Shown here piece by piece: positions 25,401-39,050 of a stretch of DNA of 64,000 bases. The notes under the pieces are model-generated. The model did no database searches. It was not told the DNA's origin and worked only from the letters and a program-made list of their open reading frames with translations. Every line of letters starts with the position of its first letter. Within the stretch, counting starts at the first letter, position 1. A program made the translations under genes and the position numbers. Source of the DNA: Siphonodentalium dalli (taxonomy: Eukaryota; Mollusca; Scaphopoda; Gadilida; Siphonodentaliidae); contig CP136066.1 in the NCBI GenBank assembly GCA_032622095.1, positions 102,631,319 through 102,695,318 on the forward strand, in the 5' to 3' direction.

Positions 25401-26780
25401 TTATCGCACTATGACCTATGTATCAATAAAATGTATTAGCATGATAGATTGCTATACATGTATAGTCAGGACTCACGTCCCTAAGAACTAATACAGATAT
25501 GATATCCGCCGGAGATATAGAAGATTGAATTTTAGTTAGTCTTGCCCGGAAACTCAATATCTTCTATTTGTAACATATATGAATCCGATTGACATTCACA
25601 ACCATTTAACTCACAAATTAGTCGGGACTAAAATATCAATGTACGGAAAAACATGCACATCAATCAACATATGGCGAGAACAACTTATATTCATAGGTAT
25701 GCGGTGTTGCTTTCTTGTTTGACGCAGAGCCGAAACTCGAACGATTATACAAAGCAGCAACCTCTCGATCACTATAACGCCTATTTATAAACCATTGTAT
25801 GCTGATTGCATTATATGGACATTGTGGTCCCATGTTATGTCATTAAAGAGCATTTTGTGTGTGCGATGATGAATTTCGTGTATCGTTAATAGGTAGTTAC
25901 TATGATGTGTGAACTTTGATTGCTCGTGGACTCATATCCAACTTTGGCAAAACCAGAGATCGATCAGATATCTTATTTACTGGATTTCAAAATGTATGCC
26001 ATTTTTGTTTTTTGCGTTACTGCATAAAACAACAGATGGTGATTCTGTTATTTAATGTTTCATGTGGCCAAAACTGTTGCAAGGCTCTCTGAAAATGTTG
26101 GTGAAAATTCAAAAGGACATGTTAAGGAGGACTGCACATTCAAGACTATCACAATATATTAATGCTAACAATATGTTAGTATTGAACATTACAACATCAC
26201 TTCGTACCGCATAGAGTGCATGATTATTTGTAACGGTCAATGACCATCCTCTATTATTACCAGTTGTCTACATATTGTTTATTCTTTACTTACTTAACGT
26301 CCCAACATGACATCAAATGTGTCAAACAATAGTCAAATGTGCATTGGAGATACACGATACACGATTAGGCAAATTAAACTATTTAAGTCATTCTCGGAAT
26401 TTCACTAAGTGTTTTTTTTATTTTTGGTAGGTTTGTCTTTCTCCAAATATTTGATATAAAGTTCCTGATAATTGTTAAACAAAACAACCTAAACATTCAA
26501 CAAATTCAAATTTCCATCCAGTATTAATCCTGGCGTCACACCTGTGTCATAGCTAATGGTGTGACATTTGGAACCTGATGTAGGATGCAAATTTTACATT
26601 TTATGTTTCTTCGTTGTATTCAACACAAAGTAATTCCGAACGATTTGCTTAATTCTTTGCATTCTGGACTATAGTCACAAGTGCCGCCATTACATGTATG
26701 TGGACGTTTGTGACTGGGTGTTGATTACGCTTTTGTTTACTAATTCTCCAACTGATAAGATAGACTAACGGTGAAACTAC
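22469..26780. other. Non-coding stretch
   Basis: No gene is recognisable. The segment 22600-22690 (GGGGGCCCATCGCTCCTGCTAAATCAG..CAGTGG) recurs inverted near 41975-42040. The segment 23130-23340 (GCAGGCGGAAAATATA.., GAAAACCAATAAAATAAG) recurs inverted near 41440-41600. A C-rich segment at 23338-23470 (ACACCCACCC) recurs near 43555-43700 and 45130-45250. These are dispersed, decayed transposon pieces. Between 24000 and 26780 nothing structured is seen. Confidence 0.45.
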
Positions 26781-26902
26781 TGTACCCTATGAGATATCGT
26801 CTATGTGGTCACTTCAATGATATACAATATGCCACAGGGGACGTTCCATTTTAGTTCGTTTGTATGTGCGTTCGCGCTAAGTGGTACAATTAAAATTGGA
26901 CG

Positions 26903-28558
26903 CCATATTGGACGCCATTTTGTTGTATCATACTCTTCTAATAGTGAATATGGATGGAAATTCATACCTGTCACTTTTTATGTGTATTGTACATTAAATA
27001 AAACAACATACTGCGCATAATGCTATCACTCGTGGTTCCAATCCCAGTCGATAACTTTATTTAGAATTTTATGACATTGGATGGAGGGATACATTTCTGC
27101 CTATTAGCTTACCAATTGAAAAGATGTATTAATGGTCAAATTAATGTTTGATATGAAATGTTATTCTATGTAGTCACTACAATAATATAGATTTTACCAC
27201 TGGGGACTTTCCTTTTCGGCATTTTTCGTATGTCGCTCCACAGAGTCTTAAAATAAAAACTGAAGGCCATATTGGACGCCATCTTGGATTTTGATACTCT
27301 TCTAATGGTGAATATGGTTGGAAATTCGAATTTTACATTTGTTATGTGTGTTCTACACGAAATAAAAGGAAATACTACGCACTATTCTATCATTCTGGGA
27401 TCCAATCCCAGGCGATGGCTGTACTCAGCATTTTATGACATTGGGGAGGGGTAAGTTTTTTCCAATTAATTACAATATTTGTAGGGATAGGGTAATAAAT
27501 TTAATACCTTCGGGTAGTAAATACTCCATTCTTGCCGAACATATATGATCAGATAAGCTCAATCCAGCGTGCTAGTTTTGTCCAGAGTTGACGGGCGACA
27601 GTTTCTCTGAATCGTCATGATTTTTTGACGCATAACGTTACATTGTCTACCATGACGTCGTGAAATCTCAAACAAACCAGAACAAATAAGAACGTTCCAA
27701 TCTAGTATCACCATGTACCACATAATAACAAATAAAACGTTCTGTTTTTTTGTGATGTGCTTAACTTTTAACCAATTGTGTATAGCTGGCCAACCGCTGA
27801 AAACAGGCTAATTTTTCGGTAGGGTACCTCCACAAATAGTCTTACCATACATAGCTGCCACCAATTCCGGAAAGGCCAAGAATCATTTCCATAAATGATA
27901 TATATTTACCTTCCATATTGGACGCCATCTTGGAGTTTGATACTTATCTAATAGTGAATATGGTTGGAAATTTGCATTTTACACTTGTTATGTGTGTTCT
28001 ACACTAAGTAAAAGGAAATACTACGCACTATTCTATCATTCTGGGATCCAATCCCCGGCGATGGCTATATTTAGCATTTTATGACATTGGGGGAGGGTTA
28101 AGTTTTTGCCTATTATTGCTAAATTAGTAGGGTCAGGAAAATAAACTTAAAACCTCCGGGTAGAAAATTCTCCATTCTTTCCAAACATATATGATAAGAT
28201 AAGCTCAATCCAGCGTGCTAGTTTTGTACAGAGTTGACGTGCGACAGTTTCTCTGAGTCGTCATGATGTTTTGACGCATAACGTTACATTCTCCACCATG
28301 ACGTCGTGAAATCTCAAACAAACCAGAAAAAATAACAACGCTCCGATCTAGTATCACCATGTACCCCATAATAACAAATAGAACATTCTGTTTTTGGTGA
28401 TGTGCTTAACTTTTAACCAATTGTGTATAGCTGGCCAACCGCTGAAAACAGGCTTATTTTTCGGTAGGTACCTTCACAAATAGTCTTGCCATACATAGCT
28501 GCCACCAATTCCGGCAAGGCCAAGACTCATTTTCATAAATGATATATATTTATCTTTC
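26903..28558. repeat. Direct repeats of a ~646-bp unit
   Basis: Two well-matched copies, 27267-27912 and 27913-28558, start CCATATTGGACGCCATCTTGG and run through a matching AATGATATATATTTA end. A third, more diverged partial copy begins at 26903. Changes scattered between copies 2 and 3 suggest an older duplication than the one at 37-39 kb. Only short frames exist, so no protein is supported. Confidence 0.85.
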
Positions 28559-29269
28559 AGAAAAAGTTGGTTTCAACTTGTTCTACCGAGGGTAGGGGTA
28601 TCCGACCACTTTTGGCGTTTGGCCGCTCCTCTATATTAGACATGTTTGAGATATCACATAACTTATTTGATGTCAGACGGTTATAGTAACTAGCATAAAT
28701 CTAGCGCATGTGTGTTGATAAAGACATATGGGTGGAAAACTTATTTCTAGAAATGTCCTCATTTTCGAGTGTAATTTGGGTGTATTAAGTAATCCCAATT
28801 TGATATTTTTCCGTTATTATAGCAGTATAAGGTCAAACAATATTTAATATGACTACACTCGCGAAAGAGTAAACACAATTTAGGTCTAAACACCAATTGA
28901 AGTTGAAGTCCATCTCTTCGAATACCCACGTACCATTCAGCTATACATTGGTCACGTGATTGTGTATATTCTGTTGCCATATAGCAACCAACCAGTACCT
29001 TAGTTGCCTAAAAGTTGTCGGATAATACTTCTTTCACTAGTGAGACGAAAATACCTCTGATATACACACATTCTCTGGTCTTGTATACATGTTTCTGTGA
29101 AAAGTAGGCTGCAATGTGGTTCGTGGCTATGGAAACCCCAAAAAAACACTAAAAATGGTCCAATCTAGTTGCCTACCGAAAATATTTTCAAAATACCCAA
29201 CCAGGAACGTCTGGGCCAAATTTCACAATTTATTCATTAAAATGAACGATTTTACACATATCCGCCCAA
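28559..29269. other. Non-coding stretch
   Basis: No gene, RNA or repeat is supported in this interval. Confidence 0.4.
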
Positions 29270-30830
29270 CTAAAGATAGTACTCACTCTATACACATACA
29301 CCTGAGCCATAACCATATAGTCACTCCCTGCATACATATTCACCACTTTCATGATCATAAGTCAATCCGTGTATACTTATTCATCTCACCATTGGCCATA
29401 TACGGTCACTCTCCGTATACATATTCGCCACACCCATGACCAAATAGCCATTCAAAAAATACTTATAAGCCCCATCCATGACCATAGAGTCACTCCAGCT
29501 GTATATAGGCATCTCATCGATGGTCATATAGCCACTCGCCTATACACGTACCCTCATCATGACCATATATAGCCACACGTGTGTATACCCGTACACCCCA
29601 CACTTGACCATACAGCCATGAGGCACACCAGGTATACTCATCCACCTGACCCATGACCATATAGTAACCCCTGTGTAACTATACAACACATTCATGATCA
29701 TACAGGCAATCAGTGCGTACCTATTCACCCAGTTCTGATTAAAACCATACTCAGACTCTAAAAGTAATTTTAGAGTCTGAGTATGGTTTTAATCAGAACT
29801 GCTATTCACCTCACCATTGGTCATGCGTCACTACCTGTATACATGTTCGCCAAACCCATGGCAAAAAGCCACGCAAGATATACATATACTCCCCAACATG
29901 ACCATAGAATCAGTCCAGGTAAACATATGCACCTCACTAATGGTGATATAGCCACTCACTTTATAGACATACCTCTCCATAACCAAACAGCCATACTTGT
30001 GTTTACCCGTACACCCTACACATGACCATACCGCCATGCAGGCACACCAGGTATACTCCTACACCTGATCACATAGTCACACCCTGTATACATATTCACC
30101 ACAGTCATGAGTATACAGTCACTCATTGTATACATGTTCACTTCACCATTGACCATACAGTCACTCCCTGAAAACATATTCACCTCACTTTTGGTCATAC
30201 AGTCACTCACTATATAGCTTTTTGCCACATCAATAGCCATATAGCCACTCGATATATACATATACATCCACACATGACCACCCACACACTCGTCAATATC
30301 CATCCAGCATACTCCAGGTAGGTAGACATACATGTATGCACATCATGACTGTACTGTCATTCCAAGTACATATATATGCATTACACATAGCTGCACATAT
30401 ATTTATCCATTCACCCCACCCATGATCATACAGACAACACATGTGACAATACAGCCACACAGGGTACACCTGTACATCCCACACATGACCATAAAGTCAC
30501 TCCATATATACACAAACACACATATGACCATGTAGCTACTCTCGTTATTTACATAAACGACAGCAATGCCCTCCCATACATCCACATCGGGTACACATGT
30601 ACTGGGTACACATAACCATATAACCATACATCCACTCCCTGTATACCTATTCACCTCACACATGACCATACACTCACTCACAGTATACCCATACATCTCA
30701 CCATGACCACTCCATTTATGACCATATAGTTAACCATGTATACCTATTCACATCATTCATGACCATACAATAACTCCCTTTATACATGTTCACCTCACCT
30801 ATGACCACACGGCAACTTCCTGGTTTCCAG
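29270..30830. repeat. Degenerate ~44-bp minisatellite
   Basis: About thirty-five imperfect units follow the pattern ATGACCATATAGYCACTC, then CTGTATACATATTCACC, over 1.5 kb. Short open frames on both strands are translations of the repeat and are not genes. A perfect hairpin interrupts it at 29730-29801. Confidence 0.85.
29730..29801. repeat. Perfect 34-bp hairpin inside the minisatellite
   Basis: Arms CAGTTCTGATTAAAACCATA..TAAAA (29730-29763) and their exact complement (29768-29801) flank a GTAA loop. It is unlike the surrounding satellite units, so it is probably an inserted mini-element or a foldback at a breakpoint. Confidence 0.9.
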
Positions 30831-33800
30831 CTTGACCTCCACGCTGTATCAGGTTGAACAATTTTTATCCTAATTGGCTAGAATAGCCACAGATTATGAT
30901 TCATTTCAGTTCAGTTTCAAAGTTGTGCCCATTATTTAAAAAAATATATAGCCAGTATCCCAAAATAGGTTCTCGACAAAATTCCATAAGGCAACTTTAA
31001 AATTAATTTGTTACGCCCCATAAGGAATTGGGACAACCAGAATAGAACATTTAGTTGTTATCTCGTGGGAATCCGGATTAAGAATCTGGATTCAGATTAC
31101 AGATTAGACCCCGTACGACTTGGTTCGGTAAACGAACAGACCAGAAATTAGCAGAATCAGTAAACGAACAGACCGTGATCTCAATCTCGTGGTAATCCAG
31201 ATTCGGATTCGGATTCCGATTACGGACTCAAATGTTCGTAATGTAGACAAACCGAGAATTCGCCACCTCGGAGTTTAAAAACACAATAAAACATAAGAAT
31301 CCGTCTCTTGTGTACAAATTATTGCAGAATATAAACGATCTATATCAAAGAATTTTAAATGCGGGGACAAATTTGTTTTATCGAATGTAAACTGGGAGAA
31401 TATTACTGAAATTAGCCAAATAATAACGCTATTGATAGTAACGCTGGGGAGCACTTCGGTTGTGGCGAAGCAAATCATTGTCGATTTTATTGTCACTTTC
31501 ATATGTCCATTTCATAATTCCATCCATAAATTACCGCCCGAACGCATGTCGATTTCGAATCGGCGGATACGTCACCATTGACCGAATTCATGTGAACCTG
31601 CTTGGATATGTCTTCTGCTGTGTTCGTTATTATAATGTTTCTTCTTATTCAAGAAATAGTAGGATTATATGATATCGATGGATTATCAGATACACGTATG
31701 TACTATCTAGTCTTATAGCAATTTCATGTTTAAAATGTTTTGTTTCGTTAAATGCAGTCGTTTTGCACAATAGTCTCTGTATAGATAACAAACACGGGCA
31801 TTTTTTGGCCAACGTGCTGTACAATAGTTGGAAAATAAAGCTTTGCTCATGAAGCTAATGTTGTGGTCTTGTGATCGCAGGTGAACTGCATCTCCTAATC
31901 GCACAAACAAAAATGTAAAGCTTATTCTAGGATCTCAGGACTATATAGTGGAAATGTCAGTCAATTTATTGATTAAGTACCCACACGTACAAGTTCTAGG
32001 GACGTGGCTAGAGGTTTCCTCAAATTTCCGGCTAACTGCACCCCCCCCCCCCCCCCCCCATTGAACCAAACATAAATCTCAAAGGTTCGCAGAATTCCAT
32101 TTGCACCCCTTGGAAATAGCCAACCTGACACACACTAAGATTGGAAAATTACCAACTTTTACTGGTTGAAAAAATCAAACAATGAGAACAATTCCAACCT
32201 ATATATGGTGTCAAATTAATGTCCAACTAATGTTGTGTCATGCATGAAATTTCCAACTGCTGGAAATGTACCAAAGTTTAGTTTAAACATATTTATTTCA
32301 AATATTTGTCAAATTTAGATAGCACATGATATATAACACATACATTTGTGTATACATACAATGGGATTGGAGGACAAGTGCTGACTCACCGAAGGGTACC
32401 CCATCTCCCATATGTTATTACACTGAAAAAATAAATAATTAGTAATGGCAAAGCAACATGACTACCAAAACAAGTTGAACATATATACAGATCACCGGTC
32501 ACCCCCTCTCCCGAGTTAGTCATAAGTTTGTATATGTATTTATTTAAAATCGGGTTTGTTTGTTGCGTTTGCCGCCTTGTACGTATCATTATTTGGAACA
32601 ATTAGTCAAAAGAATCCTGATTTTTCCTCACGTATGAATGACTGCACAGCAAAGCAAATTGTACCAAAGTTCCGGGGGGGTCGATACACACAACCAACCC
32701 CTGTCGTCACGTCCCTGTGCACCTGACAAGTTTCGTGTGTTCTTCACAACATCTTCGGAATTTGATTCAGGAGGCCTAGAGCTGTTAGAATTAAATGCTT
32801 GCCCTCATCAATAAACACACTTTAACTTGAAAAAAAGATGCGACTAAGTCGGATTGACGGCAAATTATGTGCCGTGTATATACGCATAGAAGAAAAGCAT
32901 GACTTTCACAACAAACGTGAACTTTATAAATATAAGATACAAATGATACTTGTGTCAAATACATGAGCCATGTTTGACGCTGGGAGAACATTAAACATAG
33001 TTTCGGAGACCACGTGGATTTCAAAATCTGACCTAGAATCGGGAATTAGCCCCGCCCCCGTAATCGGCTTTGGATTCTGAATCCGGATTCCCACGAGATA
33101 ACGACTCTGTTGATTAGCTAACATGTAGAATAACCAAGTGGGTCACAATTTGCAACATTTTCGGAACAGCAAAGAATAATGTTCGTGATATATGTAAAAA
33201 GTGGTTGCCATTTTGGAAGCCATTTTGAGTAATTGGTAATATGCACATTATTGTGACACATTTAAGGTAGATCAAATACAATAAACACCTTTCATACCAA
33301 ATATAGTTACATTTTACTTGAATTTCTTTTTTGCGATATTTATGTCAAGTTTGTGAGAGAAACATCCAATATTTCAGGTAATGTTAGTTGTGACAAATTA
33401 ATAGTCTGGTCGATAAAAGGTTTGACCTAGAATAAATTTGGACCAAGTTGTTTTCTATTCCATTTTGAAGAGGAATATATCCTATACAACACATCCAAAA
33501 TCCGCTAAAATCCACTTTGAGCAAACTTTTTTACAGAGATTAAAAAAAATGTCCATTTTTCAACATTGTGAAGTACGTTTTTCTACAATATCCCTCATCG
33601 GCGACACCAGAACGCATTAATCCTCCATTCGATATATATACCAATTTGTGTGAAATTATAGTATAGGTGCGAATAGAGTGACAAGGACAGATAATAATGC
33701 AATCGCGGCGATGAAATGGCTGTCAAAATGGCCGCAACTCCAATCCATGCTACGACGAAAGCAACATATTGGATAACCACCTATAAGCGAAAATACACGT

Positions 33801-36130
33801 TTGTAATTTATAAGTATGTTGTTATATATCTTTAAAGGTACACGTGTAATTAAAACAGATCTATCTGAATGATTTATCGATCACTGCAACGCACGTTAAC
33901 CCAATGATTTACGTTCGGGTTTTCTGCTTAGAATGTATCCAACAGTCGGGCCAAAAACAGTTATTTCGGGCATGCAACATACGAAGTAATATTTCGTCAC
34001 ACGGTACGTGGTAGTTTCATTTGGAACTAGAATGCACTCAGAGAGATGCCAACGTGCGCAAAAATGTAATAAACAATAATTTAAAAAATAATTTCACAGT
34101 ATTTTACTTAATTTATTTTATTTAATTTAATGTTAGCAAAAAAAGACAATTACCATTTCTCATTTCATCACATATAAAAGGCAAATTACTATATTAATCA
34201 TTTAAGTAATTAAAACCAATTCCATGTTGCCGAAAGGATGAGACTTTAATATCGATTACATTTTTTTCAGCGGCATATTTTCATTTTCCGATAGTCAAAG
34301 TTGACCAAAGGAGCAATTATAAGAAATAATTAATACTATTTGTGTAAATATTGATAGCAGCCAATATGCAACAATAAATATCAACAATTAATCAATAATT
34401 AATCAATAATGATCATTTTATGTAATAATAAACTCTTCAAACGGTGTTTGTGTCAACAAATGCGTTTTGTTTTGTGTTACGTCATTCGTCGTATTTGACC
34501 CGGAACTCGGCTGAATGTTAGGCTATTCAGCCTATTGCGTCGAATTACGAAATCGCGTTTTGAATGTCTCTTTTCCCGCACGATAAAAGAGGTCTTCGCA
34601 CGAACCAAAAATGATAAAACTTCCCAATTATAAGTAAAAATACCCAAATGAAGGAGTCTATGTAGGTCCCGAAGGAGTCTAAAGACTCTTTGATGTAGAG
34701 TTCTGATGGAGAAAATGTAGGTCGATCTATTTTTGTCATAACTCTGACGTATTTTGACCTGGGAGAAAAAATCGAAATCGAGGCTCACTACGAGCATGCC
34801 AGTTTTAAATATAGAAACAGGGAATCCCGACAAATGGCGATATCGGCGACAAACAAATAATCGAAAACAACACATAAAATAAACATAGCAAAAACGCGGC
34901 ACAGTAAAAATGTCAGAACGCCACGAGGTTTTACGTCGTTTTTGGTGACGTCATAGAGTGTGACACCAACCTACGAATCTGTCTTATCGCCATACTGTTG
35001 CGCGAGCGCACGTAATGATGATTAATTATTGAACGTAACGCAGAAACTGAAGTGCACACCCTTGCTGTGTAAATACTAGTTATATTTCCGGAATTTTCAA
35101 CACTCTCCGTGATAATAAACCATATTCGCATGTCGTAATGCTGATTATACTGTAAAGAAATACTCATCTCTTCAACAGAATAGTACCATGTCTCACTAGA
35201 TCGAAGAGACTGTTCATCGTATATTTTATTTAATACTAATTTGCATGCTGCTTCCAAACCGGTTTCTTAGTAGACAATTGTGTTCAAATTACTTAAATCG
35301 GCACTTTACAACGGGAATATGTACCACGCAATGCACACTATTAGTTTTCAGTATCTTGTTGTTTGAAATTATATTACCATTGCCACCAACATACTTGCGC
35401 TAAATATCAGGTCATCAGCGTTTAAAGTTATTAGTTCTGCGTTTAACATTCACTCAATGTTACTATTTATGGTTTTGTATGCAGCAGATATACATGTATG
35501 TAACATTATATATTAGGGAGAATGTGTAAACACGGCAATGCGGTTGCAGAAAAGGTAGTACGTTTCGCGTGTATATATGTGGCCTTAGTGCATTTAAGCA
35601 CATATAATTTCAAGGTATAAAGACAGTCTCTGCCACAGAGTATGCAGGCAAATTTGGTTATGTTGAACATTTATTGAAGATAGTCTATTGTACTCCTTTG
35701 TATTTTGATAAATTGCGCTCATGGTATACCACCATGTATTTGTGTGATAAAAGCGAAATATTCGTGTTTAATAACTTGACCGGAGGCAACTATATGACTA
35801 CTATTTTAAGACACGGACAATAGAACATACACATTTTACGTAGTAGCACATGAATAGCTCTCATACTGTTCTATAGTAGTGAATTTTGACAGATTTGGTG
35901 TTGTAGATTTAAAAAAAATTATTATCGGTCACATTCGTGCATATATGGCAAGAAACGTGAGACTGTTTTCTTTACATACATTTCTGATTCTAGAAAAGGT
36001 TACACAATCAATACATCCCTATTAGATCACATTTAACTGTTTAGTTACACATATATTACACGATTCAAGATAAAGAGTGCAGATAAAACGGCGTTATTCT
36101 TCTGTTTCTTGGGGCCCAAAAAGTCCATAT
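30831..36130. other. Non-coding stretch with two inverted pairs
   Basis: No gene is supported. A 23-bp exact inverted pair (GTTATCTCGTGGGAATCCGG..) lies at 31057-31079 and 33080-33102, 2 kb apart. A poly-C run lies at 32041-32059. A ~110-bp segment at 33400-33511 recurs inverted at 39105-39240. The rest is plain AT-rich sequence. Confidence 0.45.
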
Positions 36131-36134
36131 TTAA

Positions 36135-37041
36135 ACCCCTGTCACACTCAGGCCGGCGCTTGCACTGCGCTGCAAAAGTACCAAAATATGAGTAACACGC
36201 ATGAGGAGCGCCGAAAACTGTCCCAAATTGTCAAACTTTTAAAACAAAGTATGCTCCTATTGCGTTCCTACTTTGTCAAGTCTCACGCTCTTATTGCGTT
36301 CAAGTCGCTGTCATTGTGATGCTAGTACGTTCTCAATACGTTTGCAAAACGCTCTCTGCGCGAGCGCGGAGAGTATAAATAGCGTCTTCTGCGTTCTCCA
36401 GTCATAGTCAGTTTTTAGTTTGTGGGGAATATACCCAACAATCCGCAATAGATTAGCTGTCCGATTAAATCACTGTCACACTCCGCTGCGATCAGGCCGG
36501 GGCTTGTATTGCGCTGTAAAATTATCAAAGTGCCGAGCAAAGCGCACTAAGGTATCTAAGAACCGATTGGTGACGCAGTAACGTCGCAGTTGACACTGGC
36601 TAGGACGGGAGAGGGTCCCGTGATCGCATCTGATCGCCAGAGAGCCGCGTTTGTTTTGTGCATGCACAAAACAAGCGCAGATGTTCGGCGTTCTGACCAG
36701 GCGCAGTACCGTCGCCACGACAGCGCAACGCGAACGACATGAGCACCACGTTGACGTAGCAAAGACGGATACAAGCTACTCGTGGTCACAGCAAGAATTC
36801 ATCTGCAACTGCAGTAAGCTTACTACGCCTTGGTCAGAACGCAGAGTCTCTGTGCTTGTTTTGTGCATGTACAAAACAAGCGCGGCGCTGTGGTGCCTAT
36901 GGGCGACCATGGAGACCCTCGCCCGTCGTAGCCAGTGTCCACTGCGTCACCAATCGGTTCTTGGAGACCTTAGTGCGTTTAGGTGTGCGCTTAGATACTT
37001 TTGCAGCGCAATGCAAGCGCCGACCTGAGTGTGACAGGGGC
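36135..37041. mobile_element. TTAA-flanked non-autonomous DNA transposon
   Basis: Termini CCCCTGTCACACTCAGG (left) and its complement (right) are directly flanked by TTAA at 36131-36134 and 37042-37045, as expected for piggyBac-like insertion. A second inner end-like sequence at 36475-36600 (GTCACACTCCGCTGCGATCAG.., ACCGATTGGTGACGCAGT) pairs with 36920-37035. The element is therefore a palindrome, possibly with a truncated second copy on the left. It contains GAGTATAAATAG near 36371, which looks like a TATA core. No transposase is present. Confidence 0.8.
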
Positions 37042-37045
37042 TTAA

Positions 37046-37165
37046 CCTGAAATATGACCTGTTTTGCATTCATTTGAATAATAGTCCATTTTGCAACTGT
37101 GGAGAATTAGAAACTGCCGAGAACTTCATACTCCGCCAGTAAAAGGTGTGTGTGGGGGGGGGGGT
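37046..37165. other. Non-coding link
   Basis: Short unique sequence ending in a G-run (37154-37164) precedes the tandem duplication. Confidence 0.4.
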
Positions 37166-39050
37166 GGACATGCAGCAATTGGCCACGGCATATGTTGCGG
37201 GTGCTTGTGGAACAGGCAATTCATCGTCGCACCTATACGCCTTTGGTTTACTGCCAAATCCTTTTGTTTTATGTCGAATTGTTAATGACTTTATATTATG
37301 TATTATATGTGCTAGTTCTTGAGAATAAAATATTGTTTACACTAACTCATTGCATGGTTTGTGATACTAGTTTTATGATTTGGGTCACCCAACTGTGGTT
37401 TGTGGCACCCATTGGTGGTTTATAGGACACCAATTTGGTGGTTTTTGGAGACTCGCTAGCTGTGGATAGGGGACACTATGTTGGTGGATTGGTACACATA
37501 TTGGTTGATTGATTCACTGATTGGACCGTTGAAATGGACTGGGACGACAGTTGGTGGTTTGGGACACCTGTTGTATGACATACTATTAGGACAATTCTCG
37601 AATGGCGTGGGACACAAGTGCGACATGAGGTACATACACTGTATTGGATGCATATTGGACACTATTTTCGTTTCGGACATTATAGATGTGTGGTTTGGGA
37701 CACCAACTAGCCAAACTATGACTATAAGTTAAGGATGGATTGCGTACCGAGGGGACTGAACTCTGTTTTGCAGCCCAGATTTAATCGTTGTATGAGACCT
37801 GGCTTTCGTTTGCTCTCTCGCGAGATACATTAGAGTGAATTCTTACATCTATTATTAAAAGCTCCCCTTATACTCTGAAATCATTCTTCCTCGTATAATT
37901 CGAGGGCTTGTTCGTTCTTGTATGACTAGCTATTCTATTTTCCACAATTTGTAAATTTCATTCGATTTTGTCCATTTTGGCGGACATATTGGGACAGACA
38001 TTCTACCGATATGGTTTACGACTAAGCATTGTTTGTGTGTATTTAATTTTATTACTAATTTGGTATTAGTTGGCGCACCTACCACCGAAATTTTGATTGT
38101 GTGGGGGGGGGGGGGGGGGGGTTGGACATGCAGCAATTGGCCACGGCATATGTTGCGGGTGCTTGTGGAACAGGCAATTCATCGTCGCACCTATACGCCT
38201 TTGGTTTACTGCCAAATCCTTTTGTTTTATGTCGAATTGTTAATGACTTTATATTATGTATTATATGTGTTAGTTCTTGAGAATAAAATATTGTTTACAC
38301 TAACTCATTGCATGGTTTGTGATACTAGTTTTATGATTTGGGTCACCCAACTGTGGTTTGTGGCACCCATTGGTGGTTTATAGGACACCAATTTGGTGGT
38401 TTTTGGAGACTCGCTAGCTGTGGATAGGGGACACTATGTTGGTGGATTGGTACACATATTGGTTGATTGATTCACTGATTGGACCGTTGAAATGGACTGG
38501 GACGACAGTTGGTGGTTTGGGACACCTGTTGTATGACATACTATTAGGACAATTCTCGAATGGCGTGGGACACAAGTGCGACATGAGGTACATACACTAT
38601 ATTGGATGCATATTGGACACTATTTTCGTTTCGGACATTATAGATGTGTGGTTTGGGACACCAACTAGCCAAACTATGACTATAAGTTAAGGATGGATTG
38701 CGTACCGAGGGGACTGAACTCTGTTTTGCAGCCCAGATTTAATCGTTGTATGAGACCTGGCTTTCGTTTGCTCTCTCGCGAGATACATTAGAGTGAATTC
38801 TTACATCTATTATTAAAAGCTCCCCTTATACTCTGAAATCATTCTTCCTTGTATAATTCGAGGGCTTGTTCGTTCTTGTATGACTAGCTATTCTATTTTC
38901 CACAATTTGTAAATTTCATTCGATTTTGTCCATTTTGGCGGACATATTGGGACAGACATTCTACCGATATGGTTTACGACTAAGCATTGTTTGTGTGTAT
39001 TTAATTTTATTACTAATTTGGTATTAGTTGGCGCACCTACCACCGAAATT
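37166..39050. repeat. Recent 927-bp tandem duplication separated by poly-G
   Basis: Copies 37166-38092 and 38124-39050 are nearly identical, with only isolated substitutions. Between them lies TTGATTGTGTG plus a ~18-base G run, and a G run also precedes the first copy. The unit contains many loose TTGGTGGTTTGGGACACC-type phrases. Open frames of up to 116 codons in each copy lack any recognisable domain and are not called genes. Confidence 0.92.

Noticed and set aside
29116-30696. Several open frames on both strands at 29-30.7 kb
   Set aside because: They translate a degenerate minisatellite and show only its periodic residues.
36476-37050. Multiple GC-richer open frames of 60-125 codons
   Set aside because: They lie inside the palindromic TTAA element, on both strands, without domains.
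37150-38690. Duplicated frames of 84-116 codons
   Set aside because: They recur only because the 927-bp unit is duplicated; no domain, no promoter or codon signal.
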